Source of the DNA: Sinorhizobium fredii NGR234
GTDB taxonomy: Bacteria; Pseudomonadota; Alphaproteobacteria; Rhizobiales; Rhizobiaceae
Length of the DNA: 64,000 nt
Reading direction: 5' to 3'
NCBI RefSeq assembly: GCF_000018545.1
Contig: NC_012586.1
Coordinates: forward strand, 2,046,001 to 2,110,000
Shown: piece by piece, positions 53,020 through 62,803 of the stretch
How the letters are laid out: each line of letters starts with the position of its first letter
Position numbering within the stretch: the first letter of the stretch is position 1
The notes under the pieces: model-generated
Databases searched by the model: none
Told to the model about the DNA's origin: nothing
The model's input: only the letters and a program-made list of their open reading frames with translations
Position numbers and translations under genes: made by a program

Positions 53020-53658
53020 ATGAACGGAAAATTCCTTTTCGACGGACCGGAGGACGCGCCGGTCACCCTTCTTCTCGCGCATGGCGCCGGTGCGCCGATG
53101 GATTCGGCTTCGCTGTCGGCGACGGCCAAGGCGCTCGCTGGCGTGGGCTTTCGCGTCGCCCGGTTCGAGTTCGGCTACATGGCGGCGCGGCGCAGGGGCG
53201 AGCGCAAACCCCCGCCCCGCGCCGAGACGCTCAATCCGGAATATCGGGCGGCCATCGCGGAACTCGGCGCGACAGGACCGCTCATCATCGGCGGCAAGTC
53301 GATGGGCGGGCGCGTCGCCAGCATGATTGCCGACGAGCTTCACGCCAGCGGAAAGATCGCCGGGCTCCTCTGCCTCGGCTACCCGTTCCACCCGCCGGCC
53401 AAACCCGAACAGCTCCGTACCAGGCATCTCGCCGGCCTTCAGACGCCGACGCTGATCTGCCAGGGAACTCGCGACGAATTCGGCACGCGCGATGAGGTCC
53501 GGGGGTATCCGCTGTCCGACCGGATCGAAATTCTCTGGCTCGAGGACGGCGACCACGACCTGAAGCCGCGCAAGAGTATCTCCGGCTTTTCGGCCGCCGA
53601 TCACCTGAAGACGGTCGCCGAAACCGTGCGGCGGTGGGTTAGTGGCTTGGACCGGTGA
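53020..53658 (+). CDS. Alpha/beta hydrolase, KANL3/Tex30-like
   Basis: A 212-residue small alpha/beta hydrolase. The nucleophile elbow is IIGGKSMGGRVAS, an oxyanion-like HGAGAPMDS lies near residue 20, and the catalytic acid and His are in QGTRDEFG and EDGDHDLKPRK. Members resemble dienelactone hydrolase; most have no known substrate. It begins about 100 bases after the BRCT/TPR gene and six bases before xthA, so it is probably co-transcribed with xthA. Confidence 0.8.
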   Translation: MNGKFLFDGPEDAPVTLLLAHGAGAPMDSASLSATAKALAGVGFRVARFEFGYMAARRRGERKPPPRAETLNPEYRAAIAELGATGPLIIGGKSMGGRVASMIADELHASGKIAGLLCLGYPFHPPAKPEQLRTRHLAGLQTPTLICQGTRDEFGTRDEVRGYPLSDRIEILWLEDGDHDLKPRKSISGFSAADHLKTVAETVRRWVSGLDR

Positions 53659-53664
53659 GCCGGA

Positions 53665-54438
53665 ATGAAGATCGCCACCTTCAACATCAACGGTGTGAAC
53701 AAACGGCTCGAAAATCTTCTGGCCTGGCTCGACGCGGCCGAGCCCGATGTCGTCTGCCTCCAGGAACTCAAGGCGACGGACGGGCAATTTCCGAAATCGG
53801 CGATCGAAGCCGCCGGCTACGGTGCGGTCTGGCGCGGGCAGTCCGCCTGGAACGGCGTCGCCATTCTCGCCCGCGACAGCGAGCCTGTCCTGACCCGGAC
53901 GGAACTGCCCGGCGACCCCTCCGACACACAGAGCCGATATATCGAGGCGGCCGTGAACGGCATTCTGATCGCCGCGCTCTACGCCCCCAACGGCAATCCG
54001 CAGCCGGGGCCGAAATTCGACTACAAGCTCGCCTGGCACCGGCGTCTTGCCGGCCACGCCGCAGAGCTTCTCGAGACCGGCCTGCCGGTCGTGCTTGCCG
54101 GCGACTACAACATCGTTCCCGAACCCCGCGACATCTATCCGACCCGCTCCTACGACGACAATGCCCTGGTGCAGCCGGAAAGCCGCGCCGCCTTCCGGCA
54201 GTTGCTCGACCAGGGCTGGCTCGATGCGCTGCGCAAAGTCTACCCGGACGAAGAGCTCTTCACCTTCTGGGACTATCGCCGTAACCGCTGGCAGCGCAAC
54301 GCCGGTCTGCGCCTCGACCATATTCTGCTCAGCCGCAAACTTGCCCGCCGCCTGACCGGTGGCGGCATCGACCGGGATGTCCGCGGGCAGGAGAATGCCA
54401 GCGACCACGCGCCGGTATGGATCGCCCTCGAAGATTAG
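53665..54438 (+). CDS. xthA: Exodeoxyribonuclease III / AP endonuclease
   Basis: A 257-residue EEP-fold nuclease. Diagnostic residues are in TFNINGVNKRLENLLAWL, CLQELKATDGQFP (metal Glu), AGDYNIVPEPRD (Asp/Asn), and LDHILLSRKL and ASDHAPVWIAL (catalytic Asp-His). It incises abasic sites and trims 3' ends in base-excision repair. It sits close to ligD-ku, in keeping with a DNA repair locus. Rhizobia generally carry more than one such gene. Confidence 0.9.
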   Translation: MKIATFNINGVNKRLENLLAWLDAAEPDVVCLQELKATDGQFPKSAIEAAGYGAVWRGQSAWNGVAILARDSEPVLTRTELPGDPSDTQSRYIEAAVNGILIAALYAPNGNPQPGPKFDYKLAWHRRLAGHAAELLETGLPVVLAGDYNIVPEPRDIYPTRSYDDNALVQPESRAAFRQLLDQGWLDALRKVYPDEELFTFWDYRRNRWQRNAGLRLDHILLSRKLARRLTGGGIDRDVRGQENASDHAPVWIALED

Positions 54439-54523
54439 ACACCAGCCGGGGCCGAATGGGCAGAATTCCGGTCTGGCGATCCCGCGGCATTCGTGCACGA
54501 TAGCGTCAACCAGGGAGGCGAGC

Positions 54524-55411
54524 ATGACGAAAGCGAATGTAGGTTTCATCGGGCTCGGGCTGATGGGCCAGGGCATGGCTGCGAACATTCTGAAGAAAGG
54601 GTGGCCGCTCTCGGTCATGGCGCACCGCAACCGGGCACCGGTCGAAGCGCTTGTCGCAGCCGGCGCGGAAGAAGTGAAGACACCGCGCCAGATGGCGGAA
54701 CGGTGCGAGGTCATCGTGCTCTGCGTCACCGGTTCGCCGGAGGTGGTTTCGGTTGTCGAAGGCGCAGACGGCATCGCCGCCGCCGGCAAGCCGATCACCA
54801 TCGTCGATTGCTCGACGTCCGATCCCTCGGTCACGACGAAGCTCGCCGCGGATCTCGTCCGCAAGGGCATCACGCTGATCGATGCGCCGCTCAGCCGCAC
54901 CCCGGCGGACGCAGCCGCCGGTACGCTCGATGTCATGGTCGGCGGCGCCGAAGACGACGTCCGCCGCGTGTGGCCGGTGCTCGAATGTTTCGCCGGCCGC
55001 ATCGTCCACACGGGCCCGACCGGCACCGGCCACACGATGAAGCTGCTCAACAACTTCCTGTCGATGGGCTATGCGGCGCTCTACTCCGAGGCACTGATGC
55101 TCGGGCGGAAGGCCGGCCTCACGCCTGAGATCTTCGACAGCGTCGTCCGCGGCGGCCGCATGGACTGCCCGTTTTATCAGACCTTCTTCCGATGGGTGCT
55201 GGAGCGTGACCCGAATGCCCACAAGTTCGCCATCCGCAACGGCTTCAAGGACATGAGCTATCTTGCCGCCTTCGCCAATGCCAGCGGCGCTGCGAACCCG
55301 ATCGGGGCGGCCGTCAGAAACTCCTTCGCACAGGCCGTCGGGGCCGGGCGCGGCGAGGACTATGTGCCGATGCTGTCGGATTTCATTGCCGAGGCCAACG
55401 GGGTCAAGTGA
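54524..55411 (+). CDS. Beta-hydroxyacid dehydrogenase family oxidoreductase
   Basis: A 295-residue NAD(P)-dependent enzyme of the 3-hydroxyisobutyrate dehydrogenase family. The Rossmann motif is GLGLMGQGMA, the substrate segment DAPLSRTPADAAAGTLD (an atypical TPADA where relatives have SGG), and the catalytic Lys is in HTMKLLNNFLSMG. Third member of its family in the window, after ltnD and glxR. Context does not fix its substrate. AGGGAGGCGAGC precedes the ATG. Confidence 0.8.
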   Translation: MTKANVGFIGLGLMGQGMAANILKKGWPLSVMAHRNRAPVEALVAAGAEEVKTPRQMAERCEVIVLCVTGSPEVVSVVEGADGIAAAGKPITIVDCSTSDPSVTTKLAADLVRKGITLIDAPLSRTPADAAAGTLDVMVGGAEDDVRRVWPVLECFAGRIVHTGPTGTGHTMKLLNNFLSMGYAALYSEALMLGRKAGLTPEIFDSVVRGGRMDCPFYQTFFRWVLERDPNAHKFAIRNGFKDMSYLAAFANASGAANPIGAAVRNSFAQAVGAGRGEDYVPMLSDFIAEANGVK

Positions 55412-55480
55412 TCGAAACGGCGCAGTCTCTTCCTGCTTGGCCTTTAACGGTCTATATTATGGTCAAGCAGGAGCTATGGC

Positions 55481-55759
55481 ATGAAACTGTCCGAACAGGT
55501 CAAACCTATCAGCTATCTCAAGGCACATGCGCCCGAGGTCATCCGGAAGCTGGGCGAGGACCGGCAGCCGGTCGTCATCACTTTGCATGGCGAAGCCAAG
55601 GCCGTTCTGCAGGATTTGACGCAATACGAGGAGACACAGGAGACGCTGGCGCTCCTGAAAATCCTGGCCCTGACCAATAAGCAAGTGCAGGACGGCAAGG
55701 TCGACACTGCAGGGAACGCGTTCGAGCGCATACGAAACAGGCTCGCGAAAAAGACCTGA
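55481..55759 (+). CDS. Phd/YefM-family antitoxin
   Basis: A 92-residue antitoxin. The N-terminal DNA-binding part (about 1-55) has SYLKAHAPEVIRKLGEDRQPVVITLHGEAKAVL, split by the YefM/Phd fold; the C-terminal helix would wrap the toxin. Represses its own operon through the upstream region. Its stop shares one base with the toxin ATG, the normal coupled arrangement. Confidence 0.87.
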   Translation: MKLSEQVKPISYLKAHAPEVIRKLGEDRQPVVITLHGEAKAVLQDLTQYEETQETLALLKILALTNKQVQDGKVDTAGNAFERIRNRLAKKT

Positions 55760-56082
55760 TGCGCTATCAGGTTTTCCTCGCCCATGACGCTCAACAGGAC
55801 ATCGAGGACCTCTACCGTTACCTGGCGGCGCGCGACGGCGAACCAACGGCGAGCCGCATTCTCGAGGATATCGAGGCGGCGTGCGCCAATCTCTCCGAAT
55901 TCCCGGAGCGGGGCAACATTCCAAAAGAACTCGCGGCCCTCGGCATCGCAGACTATCGCGAACTGCACCATAAGCCTTGGCGAATGATCTACCGGATTTT
56001 CGAAGGGAGGTTGATCGTCTATTGCGTCGTCGACGGCCGGCGCGACATGCAGAACTTCCTCGAGCGAAGGCTCATGCGCTGA
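55759..56082 (+). CDS. RelE/ParE-family toxin
   Basis: A 107-residue toxin of the RelE/ParE superfamily. Motifs are VFLAHDAQQDIEDLYRYLA, FPERGNIPKELAALG, and WRMIYRIFEGRLIVYCVVDGRRDM. ParE types poison gyrase; RelE types cut mRNA. Which activity applies is not visible. Paired with the upstream antitoxin; no lesion seen. Confidence 0.87.
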   Translation: MRYQVFLAHDAQQDIEDLYRYLAARDGEPTASRILEDIEAACANLSEFPERGNIPKELAALGIADYRELHHKPWRMIYRIFEGRLIVYCVVDGRRDMQNFLERRLMR

Positions 56083-56239
56083 CGATGCATCCCTCGGCGC
56101 GAAGGTGCATCGGGTGGCACGCGCCATGACAGAATTCCATCATCGTCGCCACGCATTCTTGCAGGAATGCGATACTCTTGCCCGTCTATGGCTTTGACGG
56201 AAAGCGTCTAACTGGTGAATGTGGTCGTCGACCGGAAAT

Positions 56240-56253
56240 GGAACAAACGTTCC
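56240..56253. promoter_or_regulatory. IolR-like box upstream of iolI-like gene
   Basis: GGAA-CAAACG-TTCC fits the GGAA-N6-TTCC palindrome described for the RpiR-type repressor IolR of Sinorhizobium. It lies 46 bases before the ATG at 56299. A second perfect box is at 57182-57195. Confidence 0.62.
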
Positions 56254-56298
56254 GAACAGCCGCGACAACCATTCCAAACATTCCCGGAGGACCTTTCC

Positions 56299-57108
56299 AT
56301 GACCGCCCTTCCCTTCGCCCTCAACCACATGGCTGCTCCGGGCCTGCCGCTCGATGCCTTCTTCGCCCTTGCCAAGTCGCTCGGAACCTCGGCGGTAGAG
56401 ATCCGCAACGACCTGTCCGGCAATGCCATCCTCGACGGCACGAAGCCCGACGAGGTGAAGGCGCTTGCCGAGGAACACGGCCTGACGATCATCTCGATCA
56501 ATGCGCTGCAGCGCTTCAACGAATGGAACGAGGCGCGGGATGCGGAAGCGCGCGAGCTTATTTCTTATGCGCGCGACTGCGGCGCGAAGGCGCTGGTGCT
56601 GGTGCCCGTCAATGACGGCAGCGGCCAGAAGGACGGCGAGCGCCAGGCGAACCTGCGCGGAGCCCTGAGAGCCCTGAAGCCGCTGCTCGATGCAGCCGGC
56701 ATCGTCGGCCTCGTGGAACCGCTCGGCTTCGAAATCTGCTCGCTGCGCTCCAAAGCGGAAGCCGCAGAAGCGATCCGGGAAATCGGCGGAGAGACCTTCC
56801 GGCTCGTCCATGACACGTTCCACCATCATCTCGCCGGCGAGGACGCCTTCTTCCCCGATCTTACCGGCCTCGTCCACATCTCCGGCGTCAGCGACGAGGC
56901 GGTTGCCGTCTCCGAGATGCGCGACCCCCATAGGATCCTGGTCGATGCCGCAGACCGGCTCGACAACGCAGCGCAGATTCGCCGGCTGCGCGCGCAAGGC
57001 TATGAGGGTCCCTTGTCGTTCGAGCCTTTCGCGCCTTCCGTCCACGCCCTCAGCGATCCGGCCAAGGCCATTCGCGACAGCATGGACTACCTGCAATCGC
57101 GCACCTGA
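56299..57108 (+). CDS. IolI-like TIM-barrel isomerase (inosose isomerase family)
   Basis: A 269-residue sugar phosphate isomerase/epimerase-type TIM barrel resembling IolI (2-keto-myo-inositol isomerase). The likely metal ligands are Glu in GLVEPLGFE, Asp in VHDTFHHHLAGE, His in LVHISGV and Glu in LSFEPFAPSV. It interconverts inosose isomers in inositol breakdown. The inositol-type transporter directly downstream and the IolR-like box upstream support this. GGAGGACCTTTCC precedes the ATG at 56299; an earlier in-frame ATG at 56215 lies upstream of the box. Confidence 0.78.
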   Translation: MTALPFALNHMAAPGLPLDAFFALAKSLGTSAVEIRNDLSGNAILDGTKPDEVKALAEEHGLTIISINALQRFNEWNEARDAEARELISYARDCGAKALVLVPVNDGSGQKDGERQANLRGALRALKPLLDAAGIVGLVEPLGFEICSLRSKAEAAEAIREIGGETFRLVHDTFHHHLAGEDAFFPDLTGLVHISGVSDEAVAVSEMRDPHRILVDAADRLDNAAQIRRLRAQGYEGPLSFEPFAPSVHALSDPAKAIRDSMDYLQSRT

Positions 57109-57181
57109 TCGCTGACGCGGATCAATGAGCGGAAATCCGCCCGGGCGCCGCAAGATGCACTTGACGGCGTCCGGATAAAAT

Positions 57182-57195
57182 GGAATACATATTCC
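57182..57195. promoter_or_regulatory. IolR-like box upstream of the inositol ABC operon
   Basis: GGAA-TACATA-TTCC is an exact GGAA-N6-TTCC match and, except for its inner spacer, a full dyad. It lies about 150 bases before the binding-protein ATG at 57346. The paired occurrence with 56240-56253 makes chance less likely. Confidence 0.65.
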
Positions 57196-57345
57196 GTAAT
57201 GGCAAACAACTGGTTTGTTTGTTCCGTTTTCATCGGAGGCGCATCGGGAGTGCCGCGTCCGGCGAGCAATGAGCTCGATCAGAGAAAGTCGAGTTTCCGG
57301 CATGAGAGGGTGTGGCCGGCACCAAAAGTGGAGGAGAAAGTAGAC

Positions 57346-58275
57346 ATGAAGAAATTCATTCTGGGCACCGCGATGGCTGTCATGATGTCGACGGCTGCGC
57401 ATGCAGAGACGATCGGTGTCTCGATGGCGCTGTTCGACGACAACTTCCTGACCGTCCTGCGCAATGGCATGCAGGACTATGCCAAGACGCTGAACGGCGT
57501 CGAGCTGCAGATCGAAGACGCTCAGAACGACGTCGCCAAGCAGCAGAGCCAGATTCAGAACTTCATCGCTGCCGGTGTCGACGCCATCATCGTCAACCCG
57601 GTCGACACGGACGCAACCGCCGCCATGTCGAAGATCGCCGCGGACGCCGGCATCCCGCTGGTCTACGTCAACCGCGAGCCCGTGAACATCGACTCGCTTC
57701 CCGAGAAGCAGGCCTTCGTCGCCTCGAACGAAATGGAATCCGGCACGCTGGAGACGCAGGAAGTCTGCAAGCTGCTCGGCGGCAAGGGCAAGGCCGTCGT
57801 CATGATGGGCGAGCTTTCCAACCAGGCTGCCCGCATGCGCACCAAGGACATCCACGACGTTCTCGCCACCGACGCCTGCAAGGGCATCGAGATCATCGAG
57901 GAGCAGACCGCCAACTGGTCGCGCACCCAGGGTGCCGACCTCGTCACCAACTGGCTTTCCGCCGGCCTCGAGTTCGACGCCGTGATCGCCAACAACGACG
58001 AAATGGCGATCGGCGCCATCCAGGCGCTGAAGGCGGCCGGCCGGTCGATGGACTCGGTCGTCATCGGCGGTGTCGACGCCACGCAGGACGCGCTTGCCGC
58101 CATGGCGGCCGGCGACCTCGACGTGACCGTGTTCCAGAACGCCGCCGGCCAGGGCCAGGGCTCGGTCGACACCGCGCTCAAGCTCGCCAAGGGCGAGACG
58201 GTCGAGAAGAAGGTCTACATCCCCTTCGAACTCGTCACGAAGGAAAACCTGGATAAGTACCAGGCCAAGAACTGA
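57346..58275 (+). CDS. ibpA: Inositol-type ABC transporter periplasmic binding protein
   Basis: A 309-residue binding protein of the ribose/galactose-binding (pentose) class with a 20-residue signal peptide (MKKFILGTAM..., processing after AHA). Characteristic segments are GVSMALFDDNFLTVLRNGM, VDAIIVNPVDTDA, and ANNDEMAIGAIQALKAAG. The Caulobacter/Sinorhizobium myo-inositol protein IbpA has this organisation. The substrate is inferred from the IolR-like box, IolI-like neighbour and the IatA/IatP partners. GGAGGAGAAAGTAGAC precedes the ATG. Confidence 0.8.
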   Translation: MKKFILGTAMAVMMSTAAHAETIGVSMALFDDNFLTVLRNGMQDYAKTLNGVELQIEDAQNDVAKQQSQIQNFIAAGVDAIIVNPVDTDATAAMSKIAADAGIPLVYVNREPVNIDSLPEKQAFVASNEMESGTLETQEVCKLLGGKGKAVVMMGELSNQAARMRTKDIHDVLATDACKGIEIIEEQTANWSRTQGADLVTNWLSAGLEFDAVIANNDEMAIGAIQALKAAGRSMDSVVIGGVDATQDALAAMAAGDLDVTVFQNAAGQGQGSVDTALKLAKGETVEKKVYIPFELVTKENLDKYQAKN

Positions 58276-58286
58276 TCGTTCCTCTT

Positions 58287-58309
58287 GGGAGCGCGGCCGC
58301 CGCGCTCCC
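58287..58309 (+). terminator. Stem-loop between binding-protein and ATPase genes
   Basis: GGGAGCGCGG and CCGCGCTCCC form a 10-base stem with a 3-base CCG loop. There is no T-run. The usual role after a binding-protein gene is partial termination and mRNA protection, giving excess binding protein. Confidence 0.6.
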
Positions 58310-58414
58310 ATTCGAAGCAAGTCCCGCCTGAAGTCCCGCCTGGGGCTGTAGAGGGCTGTTCCGCCCGCCGCGTGGACGTTCCGGCCGATGCCGGAAAATG
58401 GGGAGGCAATGACA

Positions 58415-59956
<1,542 letters not shown>

Positions 59957-59988
59957 CGCGCGAATGCCGACCGCAGGGAGGAAAGACA

Positions 59989-61014
59989 ATGGAAACCAAT
60001 ATCGCTGCACAGGGCACGAGTTCGGCCCTCGCCGGGTCGAGGCGGCGCTTGCCGCCCGAGCTCAATATCTTCCTGGTGTTGATCGGGATCGCGCTTGTCT
60101 ATGAAATCCTCGGCTGGCTCTTCGTCGGCCAGAGCTTCCTGATGAATTCCCAGCGCCTGACGATCATGATCCTGCAGGTGTCGGTGATCGGCATCATCGC
60201 CGTCGGCGTGACGCAGGTGATCATCACCGGCGGCATCGATCTCTCGTCCGGTTCCGTGGTCGGCATGACAGCGATGATCTCGGCGAGCGTCGCGCAAGCT
60301 TCCACCTGGCCACGGGCGCTCTATCCTTCCCTGACCGACCTGCCGGCCATCGTGCCGATCGGGCTTGGCGTCGGCATCGGCCTCGTCGCCGGCTACATCA
60401 ACGGGCAGCTGATCGCCAAGACCAAGATCCCGCCCTTCATCGCCACCCTCGGCATGATGGTGTCGGCCCGCGGTATCTCCAAGTGGTACACCAAGGGCCA
60501 GCCGGTCTCCGGCCTCACCGACCAGTTCAACTTCATCGGCACGGGCATCTGGCCGGTCATCGTCTTCCTGGTCGTCGCGCTGATCTTCCATATCGCGCTT
60601 CGCTACACCCGCTACGGCAAGTTCACCTATGCGATCGGCGCCAACGTCCAGGCGGCGCGCGTTTCGGGCATCAATGTCGAGGCGCACCTGATCAAGGTCT
60701 ATGCCATTGCCGGCATGCTGGCTGGCCTCGCCGGCGTCGTCACCGCGGCCCGCGCCCAGACCGCCCAGGCCGGCATGGGCGTCATGTACGAACTCGATGC
60801 CATCGCCGCGACCGTCATCGGCGGCACTTCGCTGACGGGCGGCGTCGGCCGCATCACAGGCACCGTCATCGGCACCATCATCCTCGGCGTGATGACTTCC
60901 GGCTTCACCTTCCTCCGGGTCGATGCCTACTACCAGGAGATCGTCAAGGGCGTCATCATCGTTGCCGCGGTCGTTGTCGACGTCTATCGCCAGAAGGGCC
61001 GCAAGAAGACTTAA
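59989..61014 (+). CDS. iatP: Inositol-type ABC transporter permease
   Basis: A 341-residue RbsC-family permease with about ten hydrophobic helices; signatures are VIITGGIDLSSGSVVGM, FIATLGMMVSARGISKWY and ATVIGGTSLTGGVGRITGT. It forms the channel for the IbpA ligand. The preceding AGGGAGGAAAGACA is a good ribosome site and the stop is followed by the terminator at 61044-61075, which ends the three-gene operon. Confidence 0.85.
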   Translation: METNIAAQGTSSALAGSRRRLPPELNIFLVLIGIALVYEILGWLFVGQSFLMNSQRLTIMILQVSVIGIIAVGVTQVIITGGIDLSSGSVVGMTAMISASVAQASTWPRALYPSLTDLPAIVPIGLGVGIGLVAGYINGQLIAKTKIPPFIATLGMMVSARGISKWYTKGQPVSGLTDQFNFIGTGIWPVIVFLVVALIFHIALRYTRYGKFTYAIGANVQAARVSGINVEAHLIKVYAIAGMLAGLAGVVTAARAQTAQAGMGVMYELDAIAATVIGGTSLTGGVGRITGTVIGTIILGVMTSGFTFLRVDAYYQEIVKGVIIVAAVVVDVYRQKGRKKT

Positions 61015-61043
61015 GGAACACTGCTCTCCCAGTGAAGTGCCTC

Positions 61044-61075
61044 GCCGGGGTGAAGAAATTCATCCCGGCTTTTTT
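61044..61075 (+). terminator. Intrinsic terminator of the inositol ABC operon
   Basis: An 11-base stem (61044-61054 with 61059-61069, one G-T pair; outer arms GCCGGG/CCCGGC) closed by a GAAA tetraloop is followed at once by TTTTTT. This is a classic Rho-independent terminator. Confidence 0.85.
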
Positions 61076-61216
61076 GTTCTTTTCCTACCGTTGCCAGACG
61101 ATATTCTTGCCGCTCGACATATGCTTGCCCTGCAAGGCAGCCCGGTCGACTCCGCCGTGGCAATCTCGGTGCCGATAGACTATATGACGGGCATCCAAAC
61201 CTACCGGAGATTAATC

Positions 61217-61360
61217 ATGTCATCGCAGCGCAAGCCTGCGAACCAGGTTCAATCGCGTTTCGCACGCCAGCTCTGGAACGAACTGCTTCGGGTCCAGACA
61301 CGCGACGCCGCATCTCTTCTCGAGGGGCGCGACCGCGACGACGATCAGGATCGTACGTAA
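61217..61360 (+). CDS. Possible 47-residue hypothetical protein
   Basis: A short open frame begins at ATG 61217 with GGAG eight bases upstream (ACCGGAGATTAATC) and ends at TAA 61360. The predicted peptide is basic and then acidic: FARQLWNELLRVQ in the middle, DRDDDQDRT at the tail. It has no recognisable domain. It lies after a strong terminator and before a bidirectional hairpin, so it would need its own promoter. I rate it a candidate only. Confidence 0.45.
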   Translation: MSSQRKPANQVQSRFARQLWNELLRVQTRDAASLLEGRDRDDDQDRT

Positions 61361-61378
61361 CGCATAGCGGCTACGACC

Positions 61379-61404
61379 GGTCAGTCGGCCGAGGCCGACT
61401 GACC
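61379..61404. terminator. Bidirectional hairpin between small ORF and histidine kinase
   Basis: GGTCAGTCGGCC and GGCCGACTGACC are perfect 12-base arms with two bases between (in practice a 4-base loop). It sits downstream of both the rightward small frame and the leftward kinase gene. No strong T-run. Confidence 0.6.
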
Positions 61405-61423
61405 TTGGGGCTTTCGCTCCCCT

Positions 61424-62803
61424 TCATCCCGCCGGAAACGTCACCGCCACCCTCAACCCTCGGCCACCCTCGCCGTCCTCGAGCCGCATCGTGCCGCCGT
61501 AGAGCGCGGCGATTTCCTCGACGATCGGCAGGCCGAGGCCCGTGCCGGGCGCCTCGTTGCCGCCGCGGCGGAAGCGCTTCAGCACGGCCTCGCGCAGCTC
61601 CGGCCTGATGCCCGGTCCGTTGTCCTCGACCTCGAGCGCCACCCCCTCGTCCAACGCTGAGACGCGCACCGTCACCTCCGCCCCCCGTCCCGCATAGAGC
61701 AGCGCATTGCCGATGAGGTTCTTCAGCAGCTCCCCGACGAGCAGCGGCTCGGCCCGGATCCAATATTCCCCTTCGCCGGCGAAACCGAGATCGATCCCGA
61801 CCTCGCCGGCCGCCGGCACCTGCTCGGCGGTGACGCTGCGCGCCAGCCGGGCGAGTTCGATCCGCTCCGATCCGCGCGCCTCCTCCTTCGCCGCCGCATC
61901 GATCTTCGCCATCAGCAGCAATTGCGCGAGGATTCGCTCGGCGTTGGCGACCGCCTCATCCGCCTTCAGGGCAGCGGCCCGCGCCTCGTCGACCGTCGCC
62001 GCCCGGCGGGCGAGCGCCAGCTGCGTCCGGATGATGGCGAGCGGCGTGCGCAACTGATGGCTGGCATTGCCGGTGAAATGACGAAGCGCATCGAGCGCCG
62101 ACTGCAGGCGCACCATGAAGGAATTGACCGTGTCGACCAGCCCCTGAACCTCGCTCGGCACACGTTCGCCGATCGGGTGAAGGTCGTCGGGACTGCGCTC
62201 GGCAATCGCGTCGCCGAGCCGATAGAGCGGCCTCAGTGAAAAGGTCACAGCCACCCAGACGATCAGCGCCGCACCGGCGATCATCAATGCGAGACGGAGC
62301 GCCGAATGCAGCAGGATTGTCTGCGTCAGCTGGCGCCTGGCGATCGTCGTCTCGGCAACGGTGACGACGAAGGGAACGGAATTGACACCGGTAGAGGCGG
62401 AGCGGCGAAGCACCGCGAGGCGGATCGGCTCGCCGCGGAAGACCGCATCGGCAAAGCTCGTCGACTGGCCGGCGACCTCGGGAAGCGATGGCAGCGTCTG
62501 GTAGCCGGTGATGAACGCACCCGGCGGCCCGTCCACCCGGTAGAAGACGCGATCCTGCGCAGCCGAGGTCAGCATTTCGAGCGCCACATAGGGAATGTCG
62601 ACCTGCAGCGTGCCGTCCTCGGCGACGACCACGCGCTCGGCGATCGCCAGCGCCGAGCCCGCGAGGACCCGGTCCGAGACGACATTCGCCGTCTTGACGG
62701 CTTCCCGATAGGTATCCATCAGCGCGACCACGCCGATCACTGCGGTCGAGATCAACAACCAGCCGAGCAGCCTGCGTCGCAGCGAATAGACGACGGTCCT
62801 CAT
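61424..62803 (-). CDS. Sensor histidine kinase, TctE-like
   Basis: A 459-residue membrane kinase: helices at about 12-29 and 168-190 flank a periplasmic sensor region of the 2CSK type, then HAMP-like linker, H box with His249 (NASHQLRTPLAII), N box (LLKNLIGNALLYA), G1 (DNGPGI) and G2 (GTGLGLPIV). It overlaps the stop of the upstream response regulator by four bases. The divergent binding-protein gene suggests it reports on a periplasmic ligand such as a tricarboxylate or related acid, by analogy with TctDE systems. Confidence 0.85.
   Translation of the reverse strand: MRTVVYSLRRRLLGWLLISTAVIGVVALMDTYREAVKTANVVSDRVLAGSALAIAERVVVAEDGTLQVDIPYVALEMLTSAAQDRVFYRVDGPPGAFITGYQTLPSLPEVAGQSTSFADAVFRGEPIRLAVLRRSASTGVNSVPFVVTVAETTIARRQLTQTILLHSALRLALMIAGAALIVWVAVTFSLRPLYRLGDAIAERSPDDLHPIGERVPSEVQGLVDTVNSFMVRLQSALDALRHFTGNASHQLRTPLAIIRTQLALARRAATVDEARAAALKADEAVANAERILAQLLLMAKIDAAAKEEARGSERIELARLARSVTAEQVPAAGEVGIDLGFAGEGEYWIRAEPLLVGELLKNLIGNALLYAGRGAEVTVRVSALDEGVALEVEDNGPGIRPELREAVLKRFRRGGNEAPGTGLGLPIVEEIAALYGGTMRLEDGEGGRGLRVAVTFPAG

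Noticed and set aside
52996..55053. A 685-codon minus-strand frame across the hydrolase, xthA and dehydrogenase genes
   Set aside because: Antisense to three well-recognised enzymes; no family signature.
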